From Phaeospirillum sp. (lineage in GTDB: Bacteria; Pseudomonadota; Alphaproteobacteria; Rhodospirillales; Magnetospirillaceae): 64,000 nt of DNA. The translations under genes were made by a program, and so were the position numbers. The stretch spans positions 29,070-93,069 of the forward strand of contig JAUSFB010000013.1 in assembly GCA_030651575.1 (NCBI GenBank), in the 5' to 3' direction. Positions 16,372-25,612 of this stretch are shown here, one piece after another (the first letter of the stretch is position 1; every line of letters begins with the position of its first letter). The notes below the pieces were generated by a model that did no database searches, was not told the origin of the DNA, and saw nothing but the letters and a program-made list of their open reading frames with translations.

Positions 16372-19210
16372 CGATGGCGTCCGAGCAGCGATGACAGACC
16401 TCGCCATGGCTGGCGGTGCCCACCTCGTGCAAGACCTTCCAGCAGCGTTGGCACTTGACGCCCTCGGCCGCGTGCGGCAGCACCGAGACGCCGGGAACCT
16501 CGGCCAGGGTGAAGTCCTCGCCGCGCGGCCGGCCGTCCAGCACTCGAATTCCTGAGGTGATGCAGATCTCGGCCATGTCGAGACCCTCCAGCAACTGGTG
16601 AATCTCGGTCGAGACGGTCAGCAGCGGCGACGCCTGGAGCGAGGAGCCGATGCGCTTGGCGGCGCGCTCGACCTCCAGGGCGCCGGTGACGACGCGGCGC
16701 ACCTCGCGGATCTTGGCCCATTTGGCGGCCAGTTCGTCGTCGCGCCAGCTTGCCGGGATCTCGGGGAATTGCTCCAGATGGACCGAGCCGTCCTCGGAGG
16801 GGTGGCGCGCCAGCCATGCTTCCTCGGCGGTGAAGGACAGGAACGGGGCCAGCCACTTGCACAAGGTGTCGAGCACGATGTCGAACGCCGTGCGCGCCGC
16901 CCGACGCCGCAGGCTGGACGCGGCGTCGCAATACAGCGCGTCCTTGCGGATGTCGAAGTAGAAGGCCGACAGATCGACGGCGCAGAAATTGTGCAGCTCG
17001 TTGATCAGGCCGTGGAAGGTGAAGTCGTCGCAGGCGGCGCGGACCTGGGAGTCCAACTCGGTCAGGCGGTGCAGCAGCCAGCGTTCCAGCTCGGGCATCT
17101 CGGCATGGGGAAGCTTCTCCGCCTCGGTGAAGCCCTCCACCGCGCCCAGCAGATAGCGCAGCGTGATGCGCAGGCGGCGGTAGATATCGACCTGGGTCTT
17201 GAGGATCTCCGGTCCGATGCGCAGGTCGTCGGAATAGTCCGATCCCGCCACCCACAGCCGCAGGATATCGGCGCCCTGGGTGCCGACCACTTCCTGGGGG
17301 CTGACCACGTTGCCCAGCGACTTGGACATCTTGCGGCCCTGCTCGTCCAGCACGAAGCCGTGGGTCAGCACCGCGTCATAGGGGGCGCGGCCACGGGTGC
17401 CGCAGGATTCCAGCAGCGACGAGTGGAACCAGCCGCGATGCTGGTCCGAGCCTTCCAGGTAGAGCGAGGCCGGCCAGGACAGGCGCGGCCACTCGTCGCC
17501 CTCCAGCACGAAGGCGTGGGTGCAGCCGGAATCGAACCAGACGTCCAAGATGTCGAACACCTGATCGAAGTCGGCCGGATCGCGGCCCTCGCCCAGGAAC
17601 CGCTCGGGCTTGGCGGTGAACCAGACGTCGGACCCCTCGGCGGCGAAGGCGGTGACGATGCGGTCCACCACCGCCTGATCGCGCAGCGGCTGGCCGGTGG
17701 TCTTGTCCACGAATACGGCGATGGGCACGCCCCAGGCGCGCTGGCGCGAGACGCACCAGTCGGGACGGTTCTCGACCATGGAGCCGATGCGGTTGCGGCC
17801 CTGGTCGGGGATGAAGCGGGTGTCGTCGATGGCCTTCAACGCCTTGGCGCGCAGGCCGGTGCTCTCCATGGAGATGAACCACTGCGGCGTGTTGCGGAAG
17901 ATCAGCGGCGCCTTGGAGCGCCAGGAATGGGGGTAGGAGTGCTCGACCTTGCCATGGGCCAGCAGGTTGCCGCATTCGGTCATGGCGGCGATCACCGGCT
18001 TGGCGACGGGGCTGTAATACTTGCCGTTCTTGCCCTGAGCCAGCACGTCCTGGCCGGCGAAGATCGCCACATGGGGGAAGTACTTGCCGTCGGGCTGCAC
18101 CGTGTCGGGAATGGCGATGTCGTGGGCCTTGCCCAGATGCCAGTCGTCCTCGCCATGGCCGGGCGCGATATGGACGAAGCCGGTGCCGGTGTCGGTGGTG
18201 ACGAAGTCGCCGGCCAGCAGCGGTACCTCGAAGTCATAGCCGCTATTGGCCTCGGGGTGGAGCTTCAACGGGTGATGGCAGATGGCGCCGTTCAGCCGGG
18301 CGCCCCTGACGGTGTGCAGGATCTTGAAGGCGCATTTGGAATCCTTGGCCACCTGGGCGGCCAGATCGGCGCAGACCACCAGCTTTTCGCCGACCAGGGC
18401 GGTGCTGCCGGTCTCGGCGCTCTCGACCTCGACCACCACATAGTCGAACTCGGCCCCATAGGCGATGGCGCGGTTGCCCGGCATGGTCCAGGGCGTGGTG
18501 GTCCAGATCACCACCTTGGCGCCCTCGATCTCGGGGATGCCGGCCTTGACCACCGGGAACTTGACCCAGATGGTGATGCTGGTATGGTCGTGATACTCGA
18601 CCTCGGCCTCGGCCAGGGCGGTCTTTTCCACCACCGACCACAGCACCGGCTTGGCGCCCTTGTACAGCGAGCCGTCCATCAGGAATTTGCCCAGCTCGCC
18701 GACGATCACCGATTCGGCGTGGTTGGTCATGGTGGTGTAGGGGTGGCCCCAGTCGCCGGTGATGCCCAGGCGCTTGAACTCTTCCTTTTGGATGTCGATC
18801 CACTTGGCGGCGAATTGGCGGCATTCCTCGCGGAAGGCGACGATGTCGATCTCGTCCTTGTCCTTGCCGGCGTCGCGGTATTTTTCCTCGATCTTCCACT
18901 CGATGGGCAGGCCGTGGCAGTCCCAGCCCGGCACATAGCCGGCGTCCTTGCCCCGCATCTGCTGGCTGCGGGTAATGACGTCCTTCAGGATCTTGTTCAG
19001 GGCGTGGCCGATATGCAGGTTGCCGTTGGCATAGGGGGGGCCGTCGTGAAGGATGAACTTTTCCCGGCCGGCGGCGCTGGCGCGCAGGCGGTCGAACAGG
19101 CCGATCCTGGCCCAGCGCTCCAGCAGCTTGGGCTCCAGATCGGGCAGGCCGCCCTTCATGGGGAAGTCGGTCTTGGGCAGGAAGACGGTGGTCTTGAGGT
19201 CGATGGTCAT
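16361..19210 (-). CDS. ileS: Isoleucyl-tRNA synthetase
   Basis: A 949-residue class I aminoacyl-tRNA synthetase. The HIGH motif is in YANGNLHIGHALNK and KMSKS in DEQGRKMSKSLGNVV. The editing domain includes VVIWTTTPWTMPGNRAI and GTGFVHIAPGHGEDD. The C-terminal zinc site appears as CQRCWKVLHEVG and CHRCSDAID. The length is typical for the bacterial enzyme. The ATG overlaps the ribF stop by 4 bases, and lspA overlaps its end, so the genes are tightly coupled. Confidence 0.97.
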   Translation of the reverse strand: MTIDLKTTVFLPKTDFPMKGGLPDLEPKLLERWARIGLFDRLRASAAGREKFILHDGPPYANGNLHIGHALNKILKDVITRSQQMRGKDAGYVPGWDCHGLPIEWKIEEKYRDAGKDKDEIDIVAFREECRQFAAKWIDIQKEEFKRLGITGDWGHPYTTMTNHAESVIVGELGKFLMDGSLYKGAKPVLWSVVEKTALAEAEVEYHDHTSITIWVKFPVVKAGIPEIEGAKVVIWTTTPWTMPGNRAIAYGAEFDYVVVEVESAETGSTALVGEKLVVCADLAAQVAKDSKCAFKILHTVRGARLNGAICHHPLKLHPEANSGYDFEVPLLAGDFVTTDTGTGFVHIAPGHGEDDWHLGKAHDIAIPDTVQPDGKYFPHVAIFAGQDVLAQGKNGKYYSPVAKPVIAAMTECGNLLAHGKVEHSYPHSWRSKAPLIFRNTPQWFISMESTGLRAKALKAIDDTRFIPDQGRNRIGSMVENRPDWCVSRQRAWGVPIAVFVDKTTGQPLRDQAVVDRIVTAFAAEGSDVWFTAKPERFLGEGRDPADFDQVFDILDVWFDSGCTHAFVLEGDEWPRLSWPASLYLEGSDQHRGWFHSSLLESCGTRGRAPYDAVLTHGFVLDEQGRKMSKSLGNVVSPQEVVGTQGADILRLWVAGSDYSDDLRIGPEILKTQVDIYRRLRITLRYLLGAVEGFTEAEKLPHAEMPELERWLLHRLTELDSQVRAACDDFTFHGLINELHNFCAVDLSAFYFDIRKDALYCDAASSLRRRAARTAFDIVLDTLCKWLAPFLSFTAEEAWLARHPSEDGSVHLEQFPEIPASWRDDELAAKWAKIREVRRVVTGALEVERAAKRIGSSLQASPLLTVSTEIHQLLEGLDMAEICITSGIRVLDGRPRGEDFTLAEVPGVSVLPHAAEGVKCQRCWKVLHEVGTASHGEVCHRCSDAIDAQ

Positions 19211-20211
19211 GACGGCATTCTCGAAGGTGAGGGCGAGACCGGAACCATGGGTCCGGGGCTCGCGGTGAATTGCCGGCCAGACAGCATGGCGCGGCCGGTC
19301 TCGATGTCGAGGGCGATCTGAGTCCGCAACTCGTCGAGGCCGGCGAACTTGCGCTCGGGCCGGATATAGTCGATCAGCGCCACCCGCAGATGGCGGCCGT
19401 AGAGGTCCTCGTCCAGATCGAGCAGGTGGACTTCCAGCAACTCGTCGGTCTTGTCGAAGGTGGGGCGGCGGCCGAAATTGGCCACGCCGTCGTGCCAGAC
19501 CGTGTCGCCGCCCTTGTCGATGCCGGCGCGCACCGCATAGACCCCGACGGCGGGGTGCTGGTACTCGCCCAGGCGCAGATTGGCGGTGGGGAAGCCCAGT
19601 ACATGGCCGCGGGCGTCGCCATGTTCGACCCGGCCCTCCACTTCCCAGTAATGCCCCAGCAGTTTGGCGGCGTCGGCGGGACGCGCTCCCACCAGATACT
19701 CGCGAACCTGGGTGGAGGAGAAAATCTCGCCGGAGGGCGCCATGGCCGGCGGCACCACGGTAACGCCAAAGCCCTTGTCCTCACCGTATTTCTGCAAGAA
19801 GGCGCAGGTGCCCTGGCGGCCCTTGCCGAACACATAGTCATAGCCGACCACAACATGCCTGGTGGCCAGGCACTGGATCAGCTGATCTTCGATGAACTGG
19901 ACGGCGCTGATGCCGGCAAAGCCGATGTCGAAATGCTGTTGCAGCAGCAGGTCGATGCCCAGCGCCTCGATCAGGCGGGCCTTGACCCGGAACGGGGTCA
20001 GGCGGAATGACGGCTGTTCCGGGTGAAAGACGGTGCGGGGATGGGGCTCGAAGGTCATCACCCCATGGGCGACGCCCAGGTCCTCGGCGATGCGTTTGGC
20101 GGTCAGGATCACCGCCTGATGGCCGAGATGAACGCCGTCGAAATTCCCCAGCGCCACCACGCAGCCGCGGTGGTCAAGGTTGAATTCGCCGCAATGCCGA
20201 ACCAGACGCAT
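19207..20211 (-). CDS. ribF: Bifunctional riboflavin kinase/FAD synthetase
   Basis: A 334-residue enzyme that makes FMN then FAD. The N-terminal FAD synthetase domain has the nucleotidyltransferase motif VVALGNFDGVHLGHQAV and SSTQVREYLVGARP; the C-terminal flavokinase has GHVLGFPTANLRL and FDKTDELLEVHLLDLDEDLY. It is the first gene of the ribF-ileS-lspA operon. ATG 20211 begins MRLVRHCGEF; a TTG at 20244 is a less likely alternative. The ribosome binding site before 20211 is weak. Confidence 0.95.
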   Translation of the reverse strand: MRLVRHCGEFNLDHRGCVVALGNFDGVHLGHQAVILTAKRIAEDLGVAHGVMTFEPHPRTVFHPEQPSFRLTPFRVKARLIEALGIDLLLQQHFDIGFAGISAVQFIEDQLIQCLATRHVVVGYDYVFGKGRQGTCAFLQKYGEDKGFGVTVVPPAMAPSGEIFSSTQVREYLVGARPADAAKLLGHYWEVEGRVEHGDARGHVLGFPTANLRLGEYQHPAVGVYAVRAGIDKGGDTVWHDGVANFGRRPTFDKTDELLEVHLLDLDEDLYGRHLRVALIDYIRPERKFAGLDELRTQIALDIETGRAMLSGRQFTASPGPMVPVSPSPSRMPS

Positions 20212-20293
20212 GGGAAGGAGACCCCAGGAAAAACGAGGGTCCAAGGGGTATTCGATTACCGGCCGAAGTGCAAGGCCGGCGGCGTGCCGAAAA

Positions 20294-20322
20294 GTCCCCC
20301 TCTCCCGGTGGAAGAGGGGGAC
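20294..20322 (-). terminator. Intrinsic terminator after PhaJ-like gene
   Basis: A 10-bp stem, GTCCCCCTCT with a 9-base loop, is followed on the minus strand by CTTTTCGG. It lies just past the stop of the MaoC-like gene at 20332. Confidence 0.7.
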
Positions 20323-20331
20323 CCTGGACGA

Positions 20332-20766
20332 TCAGCCCTTGGACGGAACCATCAGGGTGGCTTCGCCATCCATAACCAGCTTGCCGGCCACCGAGCAGGT
20401 GGTCTTGAAGGTGGCGAACTTCTTTTCCGGGGTCAGGGCGGTGACCTCGACACGGGCGGTGACGGTGTCGCCGATGCGAACCGGCGCCTTGAACTTCAGC
20501 AACTGCGAAACGTAGATGCATCCCGGTCCGGGCAGTTTGGTGCCAAAGACGGTGGACACGAACGCCGCCGACAGCATGCCGTGGGCGATGCGGCCCTTGA
20601 ACATGGTCTGGCTGGCGAATTCCTCGTTGATGTGGACCGGGTTGAAGTCACCAGACACGCCGGCGAAGGCGACGATGTCGGCCTCGGTCACGGTCTTGGC
20701 GAAGATGGCCGACTGGCCGACCGACAGTTCCTCGAAGTACATTCCGTTCAGCGATTCGCCGCTCAT
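20332..20766 (-). CDS. phaJ: (R)-specific enoyl-CoA hydratase, PhaJ-like
   Basis: A 144-residue MaoC-family hydratase. The hydratase 2 signature is clear: AGVSGDFNPVHINEEFASQT, with the catalytic D-x4-H, then GRIAHGMLSAAFVSTVFGT. PhaJ enzymes convert beta-oxidation intermediates to (R)-3-hydroxyacyl-CoA for PHA synthesis, which fits the pha cluster 9 kb away. ATG 20766 has GGAG upstream; the open frame beyond it looks non-coding. It appears monocistronic. A general MaoC hydratase is the alternative. Confidence 0.82.
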   Translation of the reverse strand: MSGESLNGMYFEELSVGQSAIFAKTVTEADIVAFAGVSGDFNPVHINEEFASQTMFKGRIAHGMLSAAFVSTVFGTKLPGPGCIYVSQLLKFKAPVRIGDTVTARVEVTALTPEKKFATFKTTCSVAGKLVMDGEATLMVPSKG

Positions 20767-20935
20767 TACCAGTCTCCATGGTTTGTGTGATGCTGCACCG
20801 CAGCGCAACGGCGGCGGGAGTATAGACCCCGCGATGATGGGGGGAAACGGAATTGTTCCAGGGTGGATTTTGCCGGCTCCCGGTCGCTGTTCGCTCTGTC
20901 TTGCCAATGGCGTCGGGTTGTGGCGGTATGGCGGC

Positions 20936-21235
20936 ATGAAGATCGCAGCCGCTCTTATTCTCGTTCTGTCGCTGTCCGCCTGCGCCGCCACTTCGGTGCC
21001 GTGGAGCAATCCCGACGTGCCCAAGGATCAGTGGAGCCGCGACTATTCCGCCTGTCGCCGTTACGCCGACCGCGATGTGGGCTGGCGCGAGGATGACAGC
21101 GCGTCCGGCAGCCCCTTTCGCGACTATGACCGCCACCAGGCCAAGAAGCGGTTCGAGGCCGCCTTGGCGTCGTGCATGATCGACCGGGGCTATGTTCCCG
21201 CCTCTCGCGCTCCCGCTTCCCGTTCCAAGGATTGA
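20936..21235 (+). CDS. Small lipoprotein, unknown function (99 aa)
   Basis: A 99-residue protein with a short lipoprotein signal: MKIAAALILVLSLSAC, with Cys16 as the lipidated residue. The mature part (VPKDQWSRDYSACRRYADRD and KKRFEAALASCMIDRGYVPA) has two more cysteines that could pair. This pattern of a short cysteine pair with a terminal RGY is seen in many small proteobacterial lipoproteins of unknown role. The next exported-protein gene starts within a few bases of its stop, so they are probably an operon. Confidence 0.72.
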   Translation: MKIAAALILVLSLSACAATSVPWSNPDVPKDQWSRDYSACRRYADRDVGWREDDSASGSPFRDYDRHQAKKRFEAALASCMIDRGYVPASRAPASRSKD

Positions 21236-21240
21236 CCGCC

Positions 21241-21693
21241 TTGCGCCATATCGCCGCCGTTTCCCTCGCCCTGATCGCATTCAGCCTGCCGGTCTTCGCC
21301 GGCGACCTGCCTCAGGGGGCGAAGGCGCCGCCGCCCGAGCCGCTGCCCGAGGTCGGTTGCGACGCGACCAAGGCCGATTCCGGCGACTGGCTGGTGGGTC
21401 GCTGGGTCGCGCCTTATTCCAAGTGGGAATTCCAGCGCGCCGCCGCTGGCGAGTTGGTGTGGTCCTTGGAGCAAAAGCCCGATATCAACCGCTCATTGGG
21501 GTGGAAGGACGGCACCCGGATCGACGGCAAGGTCGCGGCGATCAGCGCCTGCACCCTGCGCCTGACCGCCGGGGACGGCGGCGCGGTGGCCTTTGCCTTC
21601 GACGGCGTGCGGACCGATGACGGCAAGATTTTCGGATACGCCGTCAACACCTCTGGGCAGCAACTCCGCTGGGTCCTGCGCCGCGAGCGTTAA
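21241..21693 (+). CDS. Exported protein of unknown function
   Basis: About 150 residues with an N-terminal signal peptide (HIAAVSLALIAFSLPVFAGD). The mature domain has a short conserved-looking run DWLVGRWVAPYSKWEFQR and two cysteines, consistent with a small beta-rich periplasmic protein. No ATG fits; a TTG at 21241, or TTG 21232 overlapping the previous stop, is the likely start. It is coupled to the small lipoprotein upstream. The function is not recognised. Confidence 0.62.
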   Translation: MRHIAAVSLALIAFSLPVFAGDLPQGAKAPPPEPLPEVGCDATKADSGDWLVGRWVAPYSKWEFQRAAAGELVWSLEQKPDINRSLGWKDGTRIDGKVAAISACTLRLTAGDGGAVAFAFDGVRTDDGKIFGYAVNTSGQQLRWVLRRER

Positions 21694-21845
21694 GGCTTCG
21701 GCGGCCTCGCCCCGGATATGCCCGATGGAATAGGCTGTAAGTGCGGGACCGCCTGCCTATCTGAATAGGCCGGGCTTGGCTCCTTGCCTTCCCGGGCCGG
21801 AGTGTTAGGCTTGATTCCACGTTATTTCTTGGCAGGAGGCGGTTC

Positions 21846-22325
21846 ATGAAGGGTAAGAAGAGCGTCATTTCGCGCCTCAATGCTCTCCTCGTCGGAGAAC
21901 TTGTGGCCGCCGATCAATATTTCGTTCACGCCAGAATGTATAGGGAATGGGGCTTTCACAGGCTTTACGAGCGGATCGACCACGAGCGCCAGGATGAAAT
22001 CGGTCATGCCGATTTGCTGCTTGGCCGAATCCTGTTCCTGGAGGGCGCACCCGACCTCTCCAAGCGGCCCGCTCCGACCATCGGCAAGGACGTGCCCTCC
22101 ATGATGCGGGCCGATCTCGACCTGGAACTGGCGGTGATCAAGGAACTGAAGGAGGTCATCGCCCATTGTGAGGAGCAGCAGGACTACGACAGCCGGCGCA
22201 TCCTGGCCAAGATCCTGGAGGACACCGAACAGGATCACACCTTGTGGCTGGAGCAGCAACTGGGGCTGATCGACAGGCTCGGTCTGCCGAATTACCTGCA
22301 ATCCGCCGCTGGCGGCCTTGGCTGA
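21846..22325 (+). CDS. bfr1: Bacterioferritin, ferroxidase subunit
   Basis: A 159-residue bacterioferritin. The ferroxidase ligands are present: Glu18 and Tyr25 (GELVAADQYFVHAR), Glu51 and His54 (DHERQDEIGHAD), Glu94, and the late Glu/His pair in EDTEQDHTLWLE. The heme-ligating Met52 of standard bacterioferritins is Ile here. GGCAGGAGG precedes the ATG. It lies 12 bases before a second bacterioferritin gene with the opposite residue pattern, so the two likely build a mixed 24-mer iron store. Heteromeric bacterioferritins of this kind are known, including in Magnetospirillum. Confidence 0.93.
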   Translation: MKGKKSVISRLNALLVGELVAADQYFVHARMYREWGFHRLYERIDHERQDEIGHADLLLGRILFLEGAPDLSKRPAPTIGKDVPSMMRADLDLELAVIKELKEVIAHCEEQQDYDSRRILAKILEDTEQDHTLWLEQQLGLIDRLGLPNYLQSAAGGLG

Positions 22326-22337
22326 ACGGAGGGCGTC

Positions 22338-22820
22338 ATGAAGGGTGACAAGGATGTCATCGCGCGGCTGAACCTGATCCTCAAGGTGCAGCTGGCCGCC
22401 ATCAATCAATATTTTCTTCATGCCCGCATGCTGAAGAACTGGGGGTTCAAGGATCTGGGCAAGGCGGTCTACTCGGCTTCCATTCACGAGATGAAGGCGG
22501 CCGACGCGGTCGTGGAGCGCATCTTGTTTCTGGAGGGGCTGCCCAATCTTCAGGACCTGGGAAAGCTGATGATCGGCGAGGATGTGCCCGAGATTCTGTC
22601 CTGCGACCTCAAAATGGCCAGCGCCGGGCATCAGGCGCTGGTCGCCGCCATTGCCCTGTGCGAGACGCGGGCAGATTTCATCACTCGCGACGAACTGGCG
22701 GAGCTTCTGGAAGACTGCGAGGAGCATGTGGACTGGCTGGAGACTCAGACCGGCTTGATCGGCGCGGTCGGATTGCCGAATTATCTGCAATTGGCGGTGG
22801 GTGGAATCGAGGGGGCTTGA
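22338..22820 (+). CDS. bfr2: Bacterioferritin, heme-binding subunit
   Basis: A 160-residue bacterioferritin paralogue. It retains the heme ligand Met52 ([14 protein letters not shown]) but lacks much of the ferroxidase centre: Glu18 is Gln, Glu47 is Ala, His54 is Ala and Glu94 is Ala. Tyr25 and Glu51 remain. It is thus predicted to bind heme but not to oxidise iron by itself, complementing bfr1 directly upstream. GGAGGGCG precedes the ATG. The sensor kinase gene begins about 25 bases later. Confidence 0.93.
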   Translation: MKGDKDVIARLNLILKVQLAAINQYFLHARMLKNWGFKDLGKAVYSASIHEMKAADAVVERILFLEGLPNLQDLGKLMIGEDVPEILSCDLKMASAGHQALVAAIALCETRADFITRDELAELLEDCEEHVDWLETQTGLIGAVGLPNYLQLAVGGIEGA

Positions 22821-22845
22821 AATTTCCGGTGTGGTTCAACTCGGT

Positions 22846-25287
22846 ATGATATCCCCCCAGGCCTTGCGCCGCCCGCTGCGGAGTGCGGTGCTGGTCGTGT
22901 TTGCCATCTGGCTGTCGGTCGGCCTGCTGGTCTGGTGGGATCGGGTGGAGGCGCGGCGGTCGGCCGGTCGGCTGACCGAGTCCATCACCCGCTCCACTGC
23001 GCAACGGGTGGACGCGGCCTTGCGCGATGTCGACCGGATGCTCCTAGATATCGGGGGAAAGGTGACCGATCCGGTCAAGCTGGACGATGCGGCATTGCTG
23101 GCGCTCATGCGCAATCGCGGTGCGGTTTTCTCCGAGGTGTTCGCGGTCTTTGTCGTCGATGCCGACGGTATCGTCCGGCACAGCACCCTTTCCCCGCTAC
23201 AGGGGAGCGATCTTCATCACCGCAACTATTTTCAGGCCATCAAGGCAGGCCAGGGGCTGACCCTGACCGAGCCGTTGCTTAATCCGACCCTGGGGCGGAT
23301 TGGTGTGTTGCTGGCCCGGCCCCTGGTAGGGCGGCTGGGCAGCTTCGACGGGATCGTGGTGGCGGCGCTCGATCCCGGTTTCTTCCTGGAAATGTTGAGC
23401 GGAACCCTGTCGGTCGATGTGGATCGTTCGGTGATCGCCACCCGCAACGGCGATGTGCTGGCCAAATTGCCCGATCAGGATGGCGGAAGCCTTGCCTCCA
23501 TCCGTTCCGGGCCATTGTTCACGCGGTATCTGCCAAGCGCCCGGTCAGGCACGTTCACGGCCGAAAGCGCGTTCGACGGGCGCTCGCGACTGGCCTCCTA
23601 CATCGCCTCCGACCGGTTTCCGGTGGTGGTGTCGGTCGGAGTCACGGTCGAGACCGCGCTGCGCCGGTGGAGCGTCAATGCTGCCGCAATCGCCGCGGCG
23701 GGGGCGGTCTTCAGCCTGATCGTGCTGCTGATCGCGCTTCAGTTGGAGCGGCGCGGAAAGGCTGCGCGGGTGGCGGTCGAGGCGCTGGCCCTCAGCGAGG
23801 GGCGCTATCGGCGGTTGATCGAGGACCAGACCGACCTAATTCATCATTATTTGCCCGACACGACCCTGATCTTTTGCAATCGGGCTTATGCCGAGTTCTA
23901 TGGCGCGACGCCCGAGGCGCTGAACGGTCGGAAATGGCTGGACTTCATACCGGCCGCTGAACATGAGGAGGTTCTGGGCATCCTGCGCGGGATTCGTCCC
24001 TCCGCCCCCAGCCGCGAGGACCGGCGGCGGGTCGTGCGCCCCGGCCAGCCCGACCGGTGGATCGAGTGGCGCACTACCGGGCAGTTCGACGCTTATGGGG
24101 TGTCTTGCGGCTTTCACACCATCGGTCGCGACGTCACCGACGCCACCTTGGCGCAGCAGGCCATCGCCGAGCGCGAGGAACTGTATCGGCAGATCTTTCA
24201 CTGCAATATGACGGTAAAACTTCTGATCGATCCCTCGGACGGCCGGATCGTCGACGCCAATCAGTCGGCGGCGCAGTTCTACGGCTATCCGGTGGATGTG
24301 CTGACAACCATGCGCATCACCAGCATCAACACCCTGCCGGCCGCGGAGGTGAAGGCGGAGATGGAGGCGGTGGAGCGGGGGGAGCGCCTGTTCCTGCGGT
24401 TCAAGCATCGCATAGCTTCGGGGGCGCTCCGCGATGTGGAGGTCTATTCCTCGCCCCTGCACGGAGGGGGGCGATCCTATCTCAGCAGCATCGTGGTCGA
24501 TGTCACCGAACGCAATCGCTTCGAGGCGGAACTGGCGACCAAATCGGCGGAGTTGGAACGCTCGAACGCCGATCTGGAGCAGTTCGCCTATGTGGCCTCC
24601 CACGATTTGCGCCAGCCGCTGCGCATGGTTTCAAGCTATATCACCTTGTTGGCGCGCAGTCTGGCCGGCAGGCTCAGTCCCGACGAGGCCGAATTCATGG
24701 GCTATGCCGTCCACGGCGTGAAGCACATGGACGCCCTGATTCTGGGATTGCTGGAATATTCGCGGGTCGGCCGGGGGGATGAGGCCAGCGAGGCCGTCGA
24801 TCTGAACGACGCCGTCGATAGCGCCGCCGCCTCGCTGGGGCTCGACGGGCCGGATTCCAGGGCGACGCTGGCCGTCGACCGCCCCTTGCCGACCGTCACG
24901 GGGGTGCGGGGCGAGTTGGTGCGGTTGTTCCAGAACCTGATCGGCAACGCCTTGAAATATCGCGACCCCGTCCGGCCGCCGCGGATTGAAATCGGCAGTC
25001 GGAAGGACGATGGCGAATGGGTGGTCTGGGTTCAGGACAACGGGATCGGCATCGCGCCCGAATATTCCGAGCGGATCTTCAAGATTTTTCAGCGCCTGCA
25101 TGCTGAAAGCAAGATCGAGGGGACCGGGATCGGCTTGTCCATCTGCCGCAAGATCGCCCACAGCCATGGCGGCAGGATCTGGGTTGAATCCGAGCCCGGC
25201 CAGGGCAGCAGGTTCCTTGTCGCCTTTCCGGCAGTTGACGGGGGCGTCGCTTTGCGCGAGTCTGTTGCCGCTTCTCAAAGGAGTTAG
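22846..25287 (+). CDS. Membrane PAS-domain sensor histidine kinase
   Basis: An 813-residue sensor kinase. One membrane helix lies near residues 15-32 (AVLVVFAIWLSVGLLVWW). A periplasmic sensor region of about 240 residues, probably Cache-like (SPLQGSDLHHRNYFQAIK), follows, then a second helix (AAIAAAGAVFSLIVLLIALQ). Two PAS domains lead to HisKA with phospho-accepting His in ASHDLRQPLRMVSSY. The HATPase domain has NLIGNALKY, DNGIGIAPEY and GTGIGLSICRKI. It has no fused receiver and no cognate regulator adjacent. ATG 22846 is chosen; a GTG at 22801 overlapping bfr2 is possible. The signal sensed is unknown. Confidence 0.88.
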   Translation: MISPQALRRPLRSAVLVVFAIWLSVGLLVWWDRVEARRSAGRLTESITRSTAQRVDAALRDVDRMLLDIGGKVTDPVKLDDAALLALMRNRGAVFSEVFAVFVVDADGIVRHSTLSPLQGSDLHHRNYFQAIKAGQGLTLTEPLLNPTLGRIGVLLARPLVGRLGSFDGIVVAALDPGFFLEMLSGTLSVDVDRSVIATRNGDVLAKLPDQDGGSLASIRSGPLFTRYLPSARSGTFTAESAFDGRSRLASYIASDRFPVVVSVGVTVETALRRWSVNAAAIAAAGAVFSLIVLLIALQLERRGKAARVAVEALALSEGRYRRLIEDQTDLIHHYLPDTTLIFCNRAYAEFYGATPEALNGRKWLDFIPAAEHEEVLGILRGIRPSAPSREDRRRVVRPGQPDRWIEWRTTGQFDAYGVSCGFHTIGRDVTDATLAQQAIAEREELYRQIFHCNMTVKLLIDPSDGRIVDANQSAAQFYGYPVDVLTTMRITSINTLPAAEVKAEMEAVERGERLFLRFKHRIASGALRDVEVYSSPLHGGGRSYLSSIVVDVTERNRFEAELATKSAELERSNADLEQFAYVASHDLRQPLRMVSSYITLLARSLAGRLSPDEAEFMGYAVHGVKHMDALILGLLEYSRVGRGDEASEAVDLNDAVDSAAASLGLDGPDSRATLAVDRPLPTVTGVRGELVRLFQNLIGNALKYRDPVRPPRIEIGSRKDDGEWVVWVQDNGIGIAPEYSERIFKIFQRLHAESKIEGTGIGLSICRKIAHSHGGRIWVESEPGQGSRFLVAFPAVDGGVALRESVAASQRS

Positions 25288-25290
25288 GCC

Positions 25291-25497
25291 ATGAAGGTCG
25301 CGGCGATTTCATTCAACGACAACCACAGCATCAGCATGGATGTCGAGGGAGTGACCTATGTCGGCACTGCCGCGCCCATTGAATTGGACGACGGAACCTG
25401 GTTCGTCGAATTGTTGGTCCGCACCGACAGCGGCACCATCGCCCTGCAACTGGTGGCGGATTCGCCCGAGAAGCTGGTCATCGGCAGCTATGTTTAG
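25291..25497 (+). CDS. Small protein of unknown function (68 aa)
   Basis: A 68-residue acidic, beta-rich protein (MKVAAISFNDNHSISMDVEG, later TIALQLVADSPEKLVIGSYV). AAAGGAG precedes its ATG, and it begins 3 bases after the histidine kinase stop, so it is cotranscribed with the kinase. It has no cysteines and no membrane segment. I recognise no family. It may be a small partner of the kinase, by position only. Confidence 0.6.
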   Translation: MKVAAISFNDNHSISMDVEGVTYVGTAAPIELDDGTWFVELLVRTDSGTIALQLVADSPEKLVIGSYV

Positions 25498-25525
25498 GTT
25501 GCACGCGCCCGGCGACCGAACACCC

Positions 25526-25605
25526 CGACCGCAGGGAGTTGCGGGCAAAGCCCGGCGCATGCCGCGTAGCCAAGCGAACGGAGTTCGCGCCCGGCGGCTG
25601 AGGGG
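25526..25605 (+). repeat. Intergenic structured repeat, full copy
   Basis: The element starts CGACCGCAGGGAGTTGCGGG and ends GGCGGCTGAGGGG. It contains the hairpins GGGC-AAA-GCCC and GCGAAC-GGA-GTTCGC. The first 23 bases are identical to 42974-42996, and 25569-25591 is identical to the reverse complement of 2069-2091. It lies downstream of the 68-residue ORF in its transcript. A further CTGAGG/CCTCAG pairing spans 25598-25616. This is one of four copies in the window. Confidence 0.8.
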
Positions 25606-25612
25606 CTAAACC

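Noticed and set aside
16598..19321. A 907-codon plus-strand frame opposite ileS
   Set aside because: Antisense shadow of ileS with the same compositional signature; no ribosome binding site or domain.
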